Shown one piece after another: positions 22,784 through 38,429 of a stretch of 64,000 nucleotides of DNA; the stretch's first letter is position 1, and each line of letters starts with the position of its first letter. The notes below the pieces were generated by a model. It did not search any database and was not told the origin of the DNA. It saw only the letters and a program-made list of their open reading frames with translations. The DNA lies in the NCBI RefSeq assembly GCF_902686445.1, contig NC_062227.1:23862777-23926776 (forward strand), in the 5' to 3' direction. The translations under genes and the position numbers were made by a program. The stretch comes from Sciurus carolinensis (Eukaryota > Chordata > Mammalia > Rodentia > Sciuridae).

Positions 22784-22905
22784 TTTTCTTTAGGACAGAG
22801 TCTCGCTATGCTGCCCAGGCTGGCCTCAACTCCTGGGCTTAAGCAATCCTTCTGTCTCAGATTCCTGAGTAACTGGGACTATCACATCCATCAATGAGCC
22901 TGGCA
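22784..22905 (-). mobile_element. B1-type monomer (7SL-derived SINE)
   Basis: TTTTCTTTAGGACAGAGTCT, CGCTATGCTGCCCAGGCTGG, CAACTCCTGGGCTTAAGCAA and AACTGGGACTATCACATCC are the reverse complement of a B1/7SL monomer. It has no ID half, so it is an older B1-only insertion directly beside the ID at 22645. Confidence 0.85.
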
Positions 22906-23265
22906 CATTTACTTTACATGTTTGAAGATTCCATTGGCAACAAAATAACTGGGCTACAAAAAAGTTAGTATTTGACAATATTTGAAAACTTCCTGTCTAG
23001 ATTATCTCAAAATTCTATCCTAAGATCACACACTTATCTCTGTCTCTCTTATAGATAATGATTCTTTATCAGTAACATAATGGAGGCTAAAATGTATTGT
23101 TGTGTATCAGGTATACTTCTCGGGTGATGATTATGATATAAAAACAAAGTGAATAAAATTAAATAATACAAACAAAAAAGATGGCTGAGGCCCAGTCGGG
23201 ATGATTGTTCCAATCTCAGTGTCTAAAATGATTAAATCACATATGCTGAAAGGATCATCTATTAC
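22906..23265. other. unassigned AT-rich intron
   Basis: No recognisable feature. Confidence 0.55.
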
Positions 23266-23453
23266 AGGTGGGTGTGGTGGTGCATGTGTATGATCCCTCA
23301 GGAATCTGAGGCAGGAAGATCACAGCTTTGAGGCCAGCCTCAGTAACTTAGTGAGACCCTGAGTAACTTATTGAGATCCTTTCTTAAAATAAAAAATAAA
23401 AAAGGTCTGGGATGCAGCTTAGTAGTAGAGCACCTCTGGGTTCAATTCCCAGT

Positions 23454-23484
<31 letters not shown>

Positions 23485-23486
23485 AA
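23266..23486 (+). mobile_element. MEN-type composite SINE with (CAA)n tail
   Basis: B1 half: GGTGGGTGTGGTGGTGCATG, GAATCTGAGGCAGGAAGATC and TGAGGCCAGCCTCAGTAACT. Then comes AAAATAAAAAATAAAAAAGG and the ID half GGATGCAGCTTAGTAGTAGA with GGTTCAATTCCCAGTAC. The tail has become a CAA trinucleotide array (about 11 units). Confidence 0.93.
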
Positions 23487-23548
23487 ACCCACCTAATATG
23501 CTTTCATTTGGATTCTTCCTAGCCTACTACTAACATCTAAAGTTATTC

Positions 23549-23628
23549 GAGGGGGTTGAGAGCATGATTCAGCAATACAGCACTTGACTAGCCAAAAAAA
23601 AAAAGAGAAAAAAAAAAACAATTCAGTG
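23549..23628 (+). mobile_element. ID SINE remnant
   Basis: GGGGGTTGAGAGCATGATTC, AGCAATACAGCACTTGACTA and GCC run directly into an A-rich tail. This looks like an ID body that lost its B-box half. Diverged. Confidence 0.45.
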
Positions 23629-24159
23629 TACAGCATAGAGCCTACATACCTAAAACTCAAACAATGCATATAAATGGATTCATACTATCAGTCCTCTAGC
23701 CACACCCACTCCAAAAAGTTACAGTTTACAGGTCCACACAAACGACTCAAAAGTATAAATAAATAGAAATCAGGTATTTTGTATTTCGACAAAAATTACT
23801 TAAAGATATTTGCCACAAGAAAGATGGGTGGGGAATAGGTTCAAAAAAAAGAGGGAGGAGTAGGGAGGGGATGAGGGAAGAGAAGGAGGAGGAAGAAAAA
23901 AAAATCAAATTCAGTGACTTCATAACAAGTTTGTTGGAACAGGTCACTTGGGATGAGTCCTATCTGCTTCCAGAAACTATTGATTGAGATACGGTTAACA
24001 TACAGCCTGGCATGTGGGGAGTTATGATTCTCATGAAAATTCCTTATTTTTTCATATGGATAACCTTAAGAAGCTGTAGTTGCTGGGAAAAGTGACTCCC
24101 AGGGACACCATACCATTGGTTTTAACAATCTGAGTATAGCTTTGGTTACTGCTGCTGCA
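23629..24159. other. unassigned intron with purine-rich patch
   Basis: 23845-23905 is a nearly pure purine tract rich in GGGAGG/GAAGAGG. Otherwise no feature is seen. Confidence 0.55.
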
Positions 24160-24233
24160 CAGCTAGGGAGGGAACCCAGAGCCTCCTGCATGCTCGATAA
24201 GCACTCTACCATTGAGCTACATCCTCATCCAGG
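24160..24233 (-). mobile_element. ID SINE fragment
   Basis: AGGGAACCCAGAGCCTCCTG, CATGCTCGATAAGCACTCTA and CCATTGAGCTACATCC are the reverse complement of an ID body without its A tail. Old. Confidence 0.75.
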
Positions 24234-27200
24234 CTGATTGTAATTTTATAGTTGATTACACAGGGCCACATATGTCTATCTTTGTTATGGAATGCTCTTA
24301 TATGCCTGTGTTTGGCCTTGGATTCTCATCTTTTAACAGTATCTAACCTAGTGCAGGTACCCTGTATATAGAGAACAAAACTTTGTACATCAACATAATA
24401 TTGATCAGTCTTGAAGAATAGTAACCTTTTATGGACCCATAAATTTGTCTACAAGAAGCTCCACAGACCAGCTCAATTTCTGAAATGTTCGAACCAGTAA
24501 TGAAGTGTGGTACCATGGAAGTCACAATCCCCAGCTGATATAACCAGCAGAAGGCTCCTCTACAGCCAAGGCTGGGAAACATATCTCCCACCAGAGTCCC
24601 TCTGCCAGAAGTGCTGCATCCCCTTTGTAGGACTGAATCTCCCACTATCAAGAGTACACTCATACTGTACCCTGGGTTTAGGGGAAATGAGGGAGCATGT
24701 ACCACTTTTCAACAGTACCCTGAACTGATGTAAACATTCATGGGTTAGGAGTAAAAACCAAGTTGCATCTATCGCAGCCTCTTCCCACATGCTCTATAAA
24801 TTTTAGAGATGTTTATCACAGACTTGCAGAGATGACTTTAACCACAGGAGAGCAAAATGTGGCTCCATTACTAATAATTCTCAATAAGACCTTCATTCAA
24901 CTTCACTTCTAGATATTGCTAACTTTAGAATTAAAAAATAAAATCCAAAGGAAACTCAGAAGTTTTAATTAGGTCCAAAAAAAAAAAAATGTGGACTTGA
25001 GTTATTTCTTGCTGGGGGTGGGGGGGGACCTATTATAGATAAACTGTTAAACCACTAAATTCACTGAACAGTATAAACTCCAATCAATGAAATATTAACC
25101 CAAACGTAATCCTGACTTACAAATTGGGTGGTAAGCCCTTGCTTCCCTCATGTGTCTATAGGAGAGTCCCTGAAAAATACCTTTTCCTATTCTCACCAAA
25201 TATTTCCTCAAAGATTACTGACCTCCAATAGTCCTGCCATGGTCTTGTTCTCATTCTGTGTTGCATGCTTTTCGCTGAGCTCAGTGATTCTGAAACTTTG
25301 GGGAGCTGATGGACCTCATTAGAAATTGAAAAGAGCTGGCCATGATCTATCTCCCCAGGACAAATGTGTATCTGTGCAAACCTTACAATTCCTTGGGTTA
25401 CAATGTTCTCAGGGACAATGTGGCATTACTCAAAGGGAAGTTCACTGGTCACCTGCATTGCTGGGACCATTTATTACTACACAGCTACTGAGCCCCCATC
25501 TAGATTTATGGAACCAAAATTACTGGGAGTGGGGCTGAGGTATTGAATTTTAGAATACTTCCCAGTGATCCTGCAGCCAGCTGAAGGGAGGATGTTCCTC
25601 TACTATGGCTGTTTTCATATACTCTCAAGCCACCATCTGGTTTCCAGATCAGTGCCCCAGAACTCTCTTCACTCTCTGAGGAGCCCAGATCTGCCATCTC
25701 CACGTGACTGGTGGGCATCTCCAGTGGTATACAGTACAGACCACCCACTCTCCACATTCCCACACCCTTCACACACAGCCCTGCTCTGTGCACATCAGGA
25801 TCTTGGACTCTCCTGTGCATTGACCTGGAGGCACTTCCCAGAAAACTGAGACCACTGCCATAAAAGATACTAGCCCCCTTGCTATTTCCAGATCATTAGC
25901 TCTTCACTGAATCCCCATAATTCTCATATAAAGGAGACTGTCCCTCTCAACATTCTGTACAGTGTTTGTCCTCCCAACAAGGCTCACAACAGAAGTAGCA
26001 CCTGCTACTAAGTGCACAGGACAGTATCTGTCTGTACTGAGGCTGAAGAATATCCCACTTATACATCTACATAGGAACGCACTCATGTCATCCTGAATGT
26101 CAAAGCTAAAAGGGACCTTAGATAGAACACAAAGTCTTATGCAAATATGGAAAATGAGGCCTGACATTTACCTGACTTATCAAAGCAAGGGACTCAACAT
26201 TCAGCTCTCCTGAAGCATACCAGTGCATTGTTAGTGTGGGAAGAGACACCGAAGCACAGGATCCTAACCTTCGACTTTAGTTAGGAATACAGGACACATC
26301 CCAACCAAATACAGTTCCACACTGTGATAACAATATGCTGAGGCTATTTCAAATGAGTAGAGACTAGGGAGAATGCACAGGGGAGAAGGCATGTAAGGTG
26401 TGCCTAGGGAAATGGGTCAACTTTTGAGGCACAGATAAAAAAATTCCAGAAAGAACAGAGTGTTGTGAGGAGGCCACTATGTATGTGTGAAATAAAAGTT
26501 TATCTCAGCACAAATAATATCAAAGAATGGCTGTAGCTGAAGCTACCGGTAGCTAGGAGTGCCTTGCTCCAGGCAAGGGTCCACTCTGGCAGGAATGGGA
26601 TTTTCACACTGCTACATTCATGATTCAACATGGCCATCACAATAGCCTGGTGACAAAGGAGGGCAGAAATATTATTCTTTCTTACAGACAAGAGCAGGAC
26701 TTGGAATGAAGTGACTGGTCTGTAGTCCCAGAGATAGACAAGGCAGAAGCGGAACAATGGCCCTTGGTATACTAATCCCCAAAGAGGCAGGTTTTCCTCT
26801 TGGTATAATTTGTATAAAACCTCACCAGGATGACTATTCCACAAATACTCCTTGTGTATCTACTATATATATATAAGACAAGTGCAATTTTATTAAAATT
26901 GACACATTAAGCGTTATCTTTGAATTTTACAGCCAAACAGCACTGACATCTCAACACCACTGAAGATCCTTTATAAACTTATTAAGTGAAGATTAGATAA
27001 GAGAAAGGAGATAATGAAAGAGAGGCATGGAGAAGTGAGATTAATTTCCTCAAATAGATGCCAGAGAAAACTCTTAGGATCAAGTATCAATAATCCCGCT
27101 GAACAAATCAATCCTAGACAAACTGAGCATGCTAAGCAAGAGCACTTGGAGAGGCCATGAATTACACTAGGCAAGTTTACAGACACCTTGAACTGACTAC

Positions 27201-27295
27201 TTATTTGCTTTTTCAATTCGAATCAGAAGCATAACTAGAGAAACCTAACTTAACACTGAAAGCAATCACCATGAACCACCAAGGAAGCTCACAGG
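24234..27295. other. unassigned intronic sequence
   Basis: About 3 kb without a confident repeat. 25281-25325 (CAGTGATTCTGAAACTTTGG) may be the terminus of a small hAT relic. Open frames of up to 120 codons exist, but none carries a domain, signal or splice support. The 25320-25870 part is GC-richer. Confidence 0.5.
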
Positions 27296-27384
27296 AGGCT
27301 GGGTAGCAATTCTGGGTAGAGTGCTTGCCTAGCATGAGCAAGGCCCAAGGTTTCACCTCAAGCAGCACCAAAAAAAAAAAAAAA
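27296..27384 (+). mobile_element. ID SINE
   Basis: GAGGCTGGGTAGCAATTCTG, GTAGAGTGCTTGCCTAGCAT and AGGTTTCACCTCAAGCAGCA, then 15 A. The B-box region is mutated. Confidence 0.85.
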
Positions 27385-28290
27385 GTAAAGAAGAAAAGCA
27401 CAGACACATGGCAAGGGTGTTCAGAGATCAAAATCTCTCTTCAAAATTGAAAAGAAATGCTAATGTACCCCCGCTCAGAACTGCAGTGCTAGAAAGGAAA
27501 TTAATATCAAAGTTGAAACAGCAGCTTCTGTCCCACACAGTACAATGGAGACAATAGTGTTTGGCCCAACAGTAAATGGAAATACAGGAATCTGATAGAA
27601 CAGAGGAAATGAAGACAAATCTTACAAAGAGTTCAAAGTGGAACAAAGTTGTGCAAATATCCCTGGGCAAGGGAAAGACTAGAGGGAGAGCAAGTCTTGT
27701 ATTGAAAAGGGAATGGCCACAGGAGCTCCTCATCTTACAATCCATATTCTTCGAACCCCTTCCCTGGCCTGGGCAGCAAGGAAACTGTGCAAATTGAGGA
27801 ACCTGCACAAATCAAAAGTCTGAAGGAGAGCACAAATATGACTCATTGGAACCTACCACTCTGTGAAGACAAAGACTTGGTCATACTTCAGGTCAATGAC
27901 ATTTATGAAATGCTACATGGAGATGAGGTAAATTGTGTTTCCTATTAGTTTAAAAGTCAAATAACACAGATAGCAAAATTTAAATTCTTGTACTGGTCCT
28001 CAAATCCTGCTTTTATTTTGAACCCACATTCAATGAGCTACGCAGACTGTACCTATTCCCGATATGGGCCATGCATGTCCTTGTCCTCTGCTGGACCAGG
28101 AAGGTCTTCCCTGTCCACATCCCAAGAGACTGGGCCACCATTTCCTTATTCCTCTTCTTTTATATCTAAAGCCAGGCTGACCCAACGAATCAAAATATCC
28201 AGCTCTTCAAAGGGCCTTCAAAATGAGAAGCCTCAAACATTTATCACTTCATTATGGCAAAAACATTCAAAGTTCTTTCTTCTACTTTTT
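27385..28290. other. unassigned intronic sequence
   Basis: No gene or confident repeat. The frames on both strands at 27428-27808 and 27988-28293 have no supporting features. Confidence 0.5.
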
Positions 28291-29070
28291 TGAGATACAG
28301 AGTACACACCTGCTATTGACAGTCACACTGTTGTGTAATAGCACACCAGAACTTTTTGGTTCTATTTAACTATAACCTGTACCCCTCCCATCTGCCTTCT
28401 CCAACCTCTGCTAAGGATGCTTTCAACTTCTATGAGATCAACTCACAGATTCTGCATATGACAGACCTCCAGTGATGGTGGTATTTATCCATGACTGGCT
28501 TATTTCACTTCACATAATCATCTTTAGTTCCGTCCATGTTGCTGCAAATGACAGAACTTCACTCATTCTCGTGACTGCAGAGTATTCAATGGTATATATG
28601 TGCCACATCTTCTGTATCTATTTATGAGTTCATGGACATATGTTGCTTCCATTTCTTGGTTGTTGTGAACAGTGCTGAAATGAACATGGGACTCCAGGTG
28701 TCTCTTTTACATACTGATTCCATTTCCACTGGATATATACCTACTGGTGGGACTGCTGGATCATAGGGTAGTTCTATTTTTAATTTTTAAAGAACCTTTA
28801 TACTATTTTCCATATGGCTATACTAATTTACAGTCCCACCAAGAGTGCACAAGGGTTCCCTTTTCTCTACCTCCTGCCAGCACCACTTGTTACCTTCTGT
28901 CTTTTGGATAATGGTCATTCTTACTAGAGCCAGATGCTATCTCAATATGGATTTGATTTGCATTTCCCTGATGATCAATAATGAACATTTTTTATCATTT
29001 ACCTGTTAGCCATTTCTAAGTTTCTTTTGAGAAATGACTATTTAGATTTACAACTTAATTTTTATTGCTC

Positions 29071-29097
29071 TGTGTGTGTGTGTGTGTGTGTGTGTGT
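29071..29097. repeat. (TG)n microsatellite
   Basis: About 13 TG units directly before the nested ID fragment. It probably arose in that element's A-rich or CA-rich tail. Confidence 0.95.
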
Positions 29098-29104
29098 ACT
29101 CACA

Positions 29105-29182
29105 TGTACATGCTGGGAAGCAAACCCAGGGTGTTCAGCATAAAAGGTTAGCATTCTGCCACTGAGCCACATTCCCAGCTAT
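29105..29182 (-). mobile_element. ID SINE, diverged, nested in L1
   Basis: GCTGGGAAGCAAACCCAGGG, GGTTAGCATTCTGCCACTGA and GCCACATTCCCAGC are the reverse complement of a mutated ID body. Together with the TG run it separates two parts of the antisense L1. Confidence 0.75.
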
Positions 29183-29244
29183 ATCCCATTTCCCATTTTT
29201 GAATTGGGCTATTAAGGAATTTTCTCACCATTGAGTTTTTGAAG

Positions 29245-29405
29245 TTCCTAACCACTGAACTACAATCCCCAGCCTTTTAATTTTTTTTTTTTTTTATTTT
29301 GAGACAGGATCTCACTAAGTAAATGAAGAAGCTTTGAACTTGTAATCCTCCTGCCTCAGCCTCCCTAGTCACTGGGATTACAGGTGTGCGCCACCACACC
29401 TGGCT
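29245..29405 (-). mobile_element. MEN-type composite SINE nested in L1
   Basis: ACCACTGAACTACAATCCCC (end of the ID half), a T-rich linker, TTTTGAGACAGGATCTCACT, AATCCTCCTGCCTCAGCCTC and ACTGGGATTACAGGTGTGCG, ending CACCACACCTGGC. The flanking L1 words join across it. Confidence 0.9.
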
Positions 29406-29438
29406 ATATTCTGGATATATTTTCTCTCATTCTGTAGG

Positions 29439-29439
<1 letters not shown>

Positions 29440-29470
<31 letters not shown>

Positions 29471-29510
29471 GTTTTTTGTTTGTTTGTTTGTTTGTTTGTT
29501 TGTTTTGTTT
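29440..29510. repeat. (CT)n and (GTTT)n microsatellites
   Basis: About 15 CT units with one interruption (29440-29470), followed by about 8 GTTT units (29477-29510). Both lie inside the antisense L1. Confidence 0.95.
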
Positions 29511-29546
29511 GGTTTTGCTGTGCAGAAGCTTTTTAGTTTTAGGTAA

Positions 29547-29954
29547 TCCTAAGAAAGGATTCTAAATGTTTTCACTATAAAGAAATACTAAATGTTACAG
29601 AATGTAGATAAGTTTAACCTGATTACACAATCTATACGTGTATCAAAATATCACAGGGTACCACATTTACATGTACAATTTTTGTGTTTTATTTACCCAT
29701 CAAAATAAATTTAATGTAACTTCTTCATTCAAAAATGAAAAGCCACATTTATTTTCTTATTAAGTCCTCTGATTTTCAACCCTAATCTCTCATACTTCCC
29801 CCTACATTGGATCTTTCTAGCTAGTCTTTTTGTATGGAAATTTCTGCTTTGTCTCTGTGTTCACTAACAATTCTACCTCTTCCTGTAGGGCTGTGTCTAC
29901 CCACAACTACTAGTTATTTGACTTACCTGGTTTTCGCTCCCCTCCCCACCCCAA
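29547..29954. other. unassigned intronic sequence
   Basis: AT-rich, no recognisable feature. Confidence 0.5.
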
Positions 29955-30031
29955 CCTCTGGTTCTGGGGATTGAACCTAGGGCCTCATGCATGCTAGACA
30001 AGTGCTCTACCACTGAGCTACATCCCCAGAC
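29955..30031 (-). mobile_element. ID SINE fragment
   Basis: GGTTCTGGGGATTGAACCTA, GGGCCTCATGCATGCTAGAC and AAGTGCTCTACCACTGAGCT, then ACATCCCCAG. Reverse complement of an ID body without an A tail. Confidence 0.85.
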
Positions 30032-30729
30032 TTTTCTGATTATTATTTTCACACTGTTGGTTTCTAATATCACAAAATATGCCCTGGTAAATTTAAACAG
30101 AAGAGCACTTCATCAGACAGGAAATTAGTAAGTGGCAGCCTGCAGAAGCATGCTCTAGCAGAGATTCAAAAAAAGGAACACAGACAGGACTAGGTCACAG
30201 GAACAGTCTCTCCAGAATCACTGAACTCTCTTGATTACTTATGCAGCCTGAGTCCTCCACTGATCACCCCATATTACCTGCATTAAGCTTATCACTGGCT
30301 GCAACAAGTCACAGTTCTACATCCAGCTGCCAAGAACCAGCTTTGTCTCCCTTTGGCTTCCACAAAGGGAAGTGCATTCTGCCCCTGCATGTCCTGGGAT
30401 CCCCAAAACCAATCCTGTCCATATTTTTTGTTTATTGTTGGAGAGAACAGACTGGAAAAACAAAGCTACAAATCGAAGAGGCCATCACAGATAGTGCGAC
30501 TGCCAACTGAATCAAAGGACTCTACATACTTTGTAAGTGGCACAATCACCTGGCAATTATTCTAGGCAACATGGAAAGAAAGATTGACATCCCCATCTTC
30601 AGAGACAATGCAGACAGTATGGAAGGTCACATCTTGGGAACCAGAAGGCTGGTCTGTGTCCACATTTGTTTTACATTCAAGTACCTAGAAAAAGAAAACT
30701 TATATTCTATGAAATATACTGTAATATGA
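30032..30729. other. unassigned intronic sequence
   Basis: No gene or confident repeat. The frame at 30241-30510 has no recognisable domain. Confidence 0.5.
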
Positions 30730-30780
30730 ACTCATCCTGTGGATTTAAACCTTGTGTATGTTATGGAAAGAGAATAAGAA
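30730..30780 (+). repeat. 51-bp direct repeat, copy 1
   Basis: Starts ACTCATCCTGTGGATTTAAA and ends AGAGAATAAGAA. It matches 31411-31461 over 51 bp with two mismatches, in the same orientation, 681 bp apart. It is not part of any repeat family that I recognise. Confidence 0.95.
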
Positions 30781-31410
30781 ATGTTGGGTACTGCACATTT
30801 TAAACTATGTGGTACAAGATCCAGCACAGAGATATGTAGATTAAGATTCTTAATAATCATTCATTGAGGACAAAAAACTATGAGGTATATGAAGAAAAGG
30901 GTAAATAAGAAATAGAAAAACAAACAGAACTGTACAAGAGAGGCTAAGACTTAAAATATCAACTAATCTATATTTTATCAGAAGTTCTAAAGCACTTTCA
31001 CATACCAAAAATATAAGCTTGCCATTGTGGAAAACAAAAAGAGTAAAGGAATGGTGCATTAGGAAAGATGCACAAGGGCAGACCTACAGCGTACAGGTCA
31101 GTGGTGCCAAAATGAAATAGGAGAAGATGGGCTTAAAGAGGAGGGGGGAAAGGTAAGTAAAGCCAAAAATTCAGCAGTGCAATGGGTTCCAAAATGAAAT
31201 AATATATTTGCAGCCAAGAAGAAAATAGAATTATAAATGAAGCCAACAGAGAATGGTAATTATTCCACCACAAACTTTAGCTACTACAGCCAAAGCAAAA
31301 TGATATGTACTGACATTTTAAAAGGGGGTGGGGTATTTTAAAGAGAAGCAAATTTAACCATTTAAAACTTGTTGAGGGAAGTATTGCAGGAAGTCCGAAG
31401 ATACATATGG
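30781..31410. other. unassigned segment between 51-bp direct repeats
   Basis: 630 bp of AT-rich and purine-rich sequence without a recognised transposon. A short phrase CCAAAATGAAATA occurs twice inside (31108-31120 and 31190-31202). Confidence 0.5.
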
Positions 31411-31461
31411 ACTCATCCTATGGATTTAAACCTTGTGTATGTTATGGATAGAGAATAAGAA
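31411..31461 (+). repeat. 51-bp direct repeat, copy 2
   Basis: Starts ACTCATCCTATGGATTTAAA and ends AGAGAATAAGAA; partner of 30730-30780. Similarity stops abruptly on both sides. Confidence 0.95.
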
Positions 31462-31469
31462 CAGATTTT

Positions 31470-31665
31470 TAAACTTACTGACCACTTCCTATTTAGCAGG
31501 TACCAAACCTGCTCAGCAACCCTTTCATATGGGAAGTACTGCACTCATTTAATTGACAAGCACACTAAAACTTGGAAAAGTAACAAAAGTTTCTCAGGAT
31601 TACATAAATTAATAACAGAAACTAGTAATCAAATCAGGATGTGTCTGTTTTCAAAGCTTATGGTA
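31470..31665 (-). mobile_element. MIR SINE
   Basis: Antisense MIR layout: CCACTTCCTATTTAGCAGGT, CACTCATTTAATTGACAAGC, AAACTTGGAAAAGTAACAAA, TTACATAAATTAATAACAG and CAAATCAGGATGTGTCTG. Old and diverged. Confidence 0.65.
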
Positions 31666-32589
31666 CTTCTTCAAAATGTATAAAAGAAAACCATATAAAG
31701 GAAAAATGTCTACTTCTACACCTTCAAAAGAATATAGACACATGTAAAAGAGAACTCTTATCCACCTCAACGTTTTTTATCACAAGTATCAGATCACTGG
31801 CTATCACTCAATGGGTACTTTACAAAATTACTAAATTTTTCCAAACATTTTCAATTATATGTATATGGCTAAACAAACATAAATATTCCCTTCCAAACTA
31901 GCTCTGGAATTCTACTAAGCCAAAGACCTATGAGACTGCTCCACAATATCTTATTCATCACCATATTTCTGGAATTTGCCCCTCCCAACAAAACACTGAA
32001 CTCCTACATTACTTTTTCCTTCAAAGAGGAGTTATAAAATTAAGAATTAACCAAAAAAATAGATTTTAAACTGAGAGTACCCATCAAAGTTATTGATAAG
32101 CGTGGAAAACATATTCTTTACCAAGTGATTATAACTAAGAAGCCAAAGGACATCTAAGCTGAGTAGGTAGTCCCCTGAGTATTATTTCCATGATGCACAA
32201 GTTCATATCAAACATTCATAAAACCTGAATCCAGGCACAACTGTGTTTCCTACTTGTAGAAATCACAGAAATTTTCTTCTTGCAAAAATAAAAAGAATAC
32301 ACTCAAGACCTATCGTAGGTATGTTTCTAGAATGTCAGAAGGGACAAATAAAAGAGATGTTTGGAAACAAAAAATTTATAAGATCCTCAAATTAAAAAAA
32401 CAAATTCGTAAAACAATTTGTTTTATTGAGTGAGACAGGACAACTGGGTAATCTTTTTGAAGTTTTCAATAAGAGTTGAAACCAAAAAATATTAAATTGA
32501 TTATACATGTGTGTGAAAATTGGAGGGGGAACAGGAAGGAGAAGAAAAAATTCTATGTGCTACTCAATTTGGAAAATACCAAACAGAAA
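31666..32589. other. unassigned AT-rich intron
   Basis: No gene or confident repeat. Confidence 0.5.
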
Positions 32590-32900
32590 AGTCATTTAGT
32601 CAACAAATACAATAAATAACATATGCGTGCCAGGCTATGTGCTGACCACAGGACACATCTACTCCCAAGGAGGTCAAGGATTAACTGCAAGAATCTATCA
32701 CCTGGTGAACAAGACTGGTCTACGCTCGAAGGGTCAGAAAACTAATAAGCACACACATGGCTCTGTGTTTGAGAGGTTTACAATCTCTGGGCGGGGGGGT
32801 GGGGAGGGAGTAAATACAGCTGAGAGATTGTGCTCTGGCCGAAGGATAATGCAAGATACTAAATTCAAGAAGGGAAAGAACACTGTTACCTTCTCTGAGG
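32590..32900 (-). mobile_element. possible L2-type relic
   Basis: TTAGTCAACAAATACAATAA and GTGCCAGGCTATGTGCTGAC resemble an L2 3-prime tail in reverse. The remainder is too diverged to be certain. Confidence 0.45.
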
Positions 32901-32999
32901 GAGCCATATTGGCCCTTTTCTTCCTTAATCTATGTCATAGTTGTTACTCTGGAGCATCACACTTCCCTCTCTAAACATCCATTGTCCTGGAATAACCTT

Positions 33000-33329
33000 G
33001 AAACCTCTTACTGCAGAGCAAGCTCCTGTGACCCTTACGTCTCAGCTCATGCATCACTTCCTAAGCAAAGGCTTCCCAAAGCATCCCAACCCACCCAACC
33101 AAATAAGGTCTCCACCATTCCCACAGCAGTTGCACCACAATGGCAGTACATTTGTTATTATTTATTCTGTGTAAAAGATATACCAAAAATCAAGAAAGAG
33201 GAAGCTGTCAGGAAGTTGTTCACAGAGGAAGAACCAAGCTCTAAAATGCAAAGCATGGAGGTTTTCCTCCATGGTTTGCGTACACCAGATGTCTCCTAGG
33301 TGTCTGGCACTTTGTCGGTCATACTACGA
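33000..33329 (+). mobile_element. L2 LINE 3-prime region
   Basis: CTTACGTCTCAGCTCATGCA, TCACTTCCTAAGCAAAGGCT and TCCCAAAGCATCC match the L2 sequence that reads LQ-L-C-H-F-L-R-AFP. ATTTGTTATTATTTATTCTG and GATGTCTCCTAGGTGTCTGG follow in L2 order. Confidence 0.6.
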
Positions 33330-33480
33330 AGATGAATCTCACTTAATCCACTGAAACCTCAGCGTAATTCTATAGGAACAAACTGTATTCACTTCCCAAA
33401 TGAAGAAACTGGGTTTTAGAGGAAATACACTTTCTCCCTAAAGTCACATGACTTGTATATGAAATAACTGGCTTTCCAGA
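33330..33480 (-). mobile_element. MIR SINE
   Basis: ATGAATCTCACTTAATCCAC, CCAAATGAAGAAACTGGGTT and CCCTAAAGTCACATGACTTG follow the antisense MIR order. Confidence 0.6.
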
Positions 33481-33934
33481 TACACTTTCAATTCCAAAAT
33501 TATGTGTAAATAAATGTGATTCCCAATTCCTTTCATTTTCAGATGAAGGAATCAAGAACCCAGGATATGAAATTACTTTCCTGGAGTAGCATGGTCAATA
33601 AAGGCAGACTGTGGCAGTGACAACATATTGAGAAATCGGAAGTAAAGATTCAATGGAATGAAAACCCAACCAGAAAAGCCCAATGATATGCTAACAATTT
33701 AGGCAACTGACAATAATAAGAGGCATCAGGAGAGGACACAGGTGAAAATGATAGGAGACACATACAGCAGATGATTAGAAATGTCAGATTTATCTTGAAG
33801 GTGCAGAAGGAAAAGTATTAGGCAAGTTGTACAAGCCCACATTTGTGGAATCACTCGATAATGTTGGAAAGGTAAGCTGGGAACAAAGTGATAGAGGCCT
33901 TGGGTGTTCATTAATCAAAGATTTCTTAGTCCTC
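33481..33934. other. unassigned intronic sequence
   Basis: No recognisable feature. Confidence 0.5.
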
Positions 33935-34105
33935 TAAGCCAAGGCTCCCCGACCTTCCTCACACCATAGCACTGCACAGAGAACACAAATATGCACATCT
34001 CCCTAGGGTCGGCGGGTATGAAGTCCAGTGTCTGTCCTTCTGGAGAGACAGTTTCATGGTACCCATTTGGGGCATAAGAGCCAGCAAGGGCTCTGTCATA
34101 GCACT
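33935..34105. mobile_element. possible hAT MITE relic
   Basis: CCAAGGCTCCCCGACCTTCC, TCACACCATAGCACTGCACA and TCTCCCTAGGGTCGGC resemble the start of a mammalian hAT element. The other terminus would lie where the A tract and L1 begin, so the L1 may have removed or separated it. Confidence 0.4.
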
Positions 34106-34114
34106 AAGAAAACG

Positions 34115-34138
34115 AAAAAAAAAAAAAAAAAAAAAAAA
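34115..34138. repeat. poly(A) tract at the L1 5-prime junction
   Basis: 24 consecutive A immediately before L1 sequence in plus orientation. It is at the wrong end to be this L1's own tail. It could be an A-rich stretch upstream of ORF2 in this L1 subfamily, or the tail of an earlier retroposon used as insertion site. Confidence 0.9.

Positions 34139-38429
<4,291 letters not shown>

Larger units (their letters stand above)
28291..29546 (-). mobile_element. old L1, ORF2 end, with nested SINEs
   Basis: Antisense L1: TTCCGTCCATGTTGCTGCAA, GGGACTGCTGGATCATAGGG, TTACAGTCCCACCAAGAGTG, GATTTGCATTTCCCTGATGA and GCTGTGCAGAAGCTTTTTAG appear in order. The L1 is interrupted by an ID (29105-29182) and a MEN (29245-29405); L1 sequence resumes on either side (GTTTTTGAAGTTCCT, then TATATTCTGGATATATTTTC). 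Heavily mutated, no intact frame. Confidence 0.9.

Noticed and set aside
23453..23486. (CAA)n array as an independent microsatellite or CRISPR-like array
   Set aside because: It is the altered tail of the MEN SINE; there are no spacers.
25281..25345. short hAT terminus-like sequence
   Set aside because: Only about 20 bases match; too little to call.
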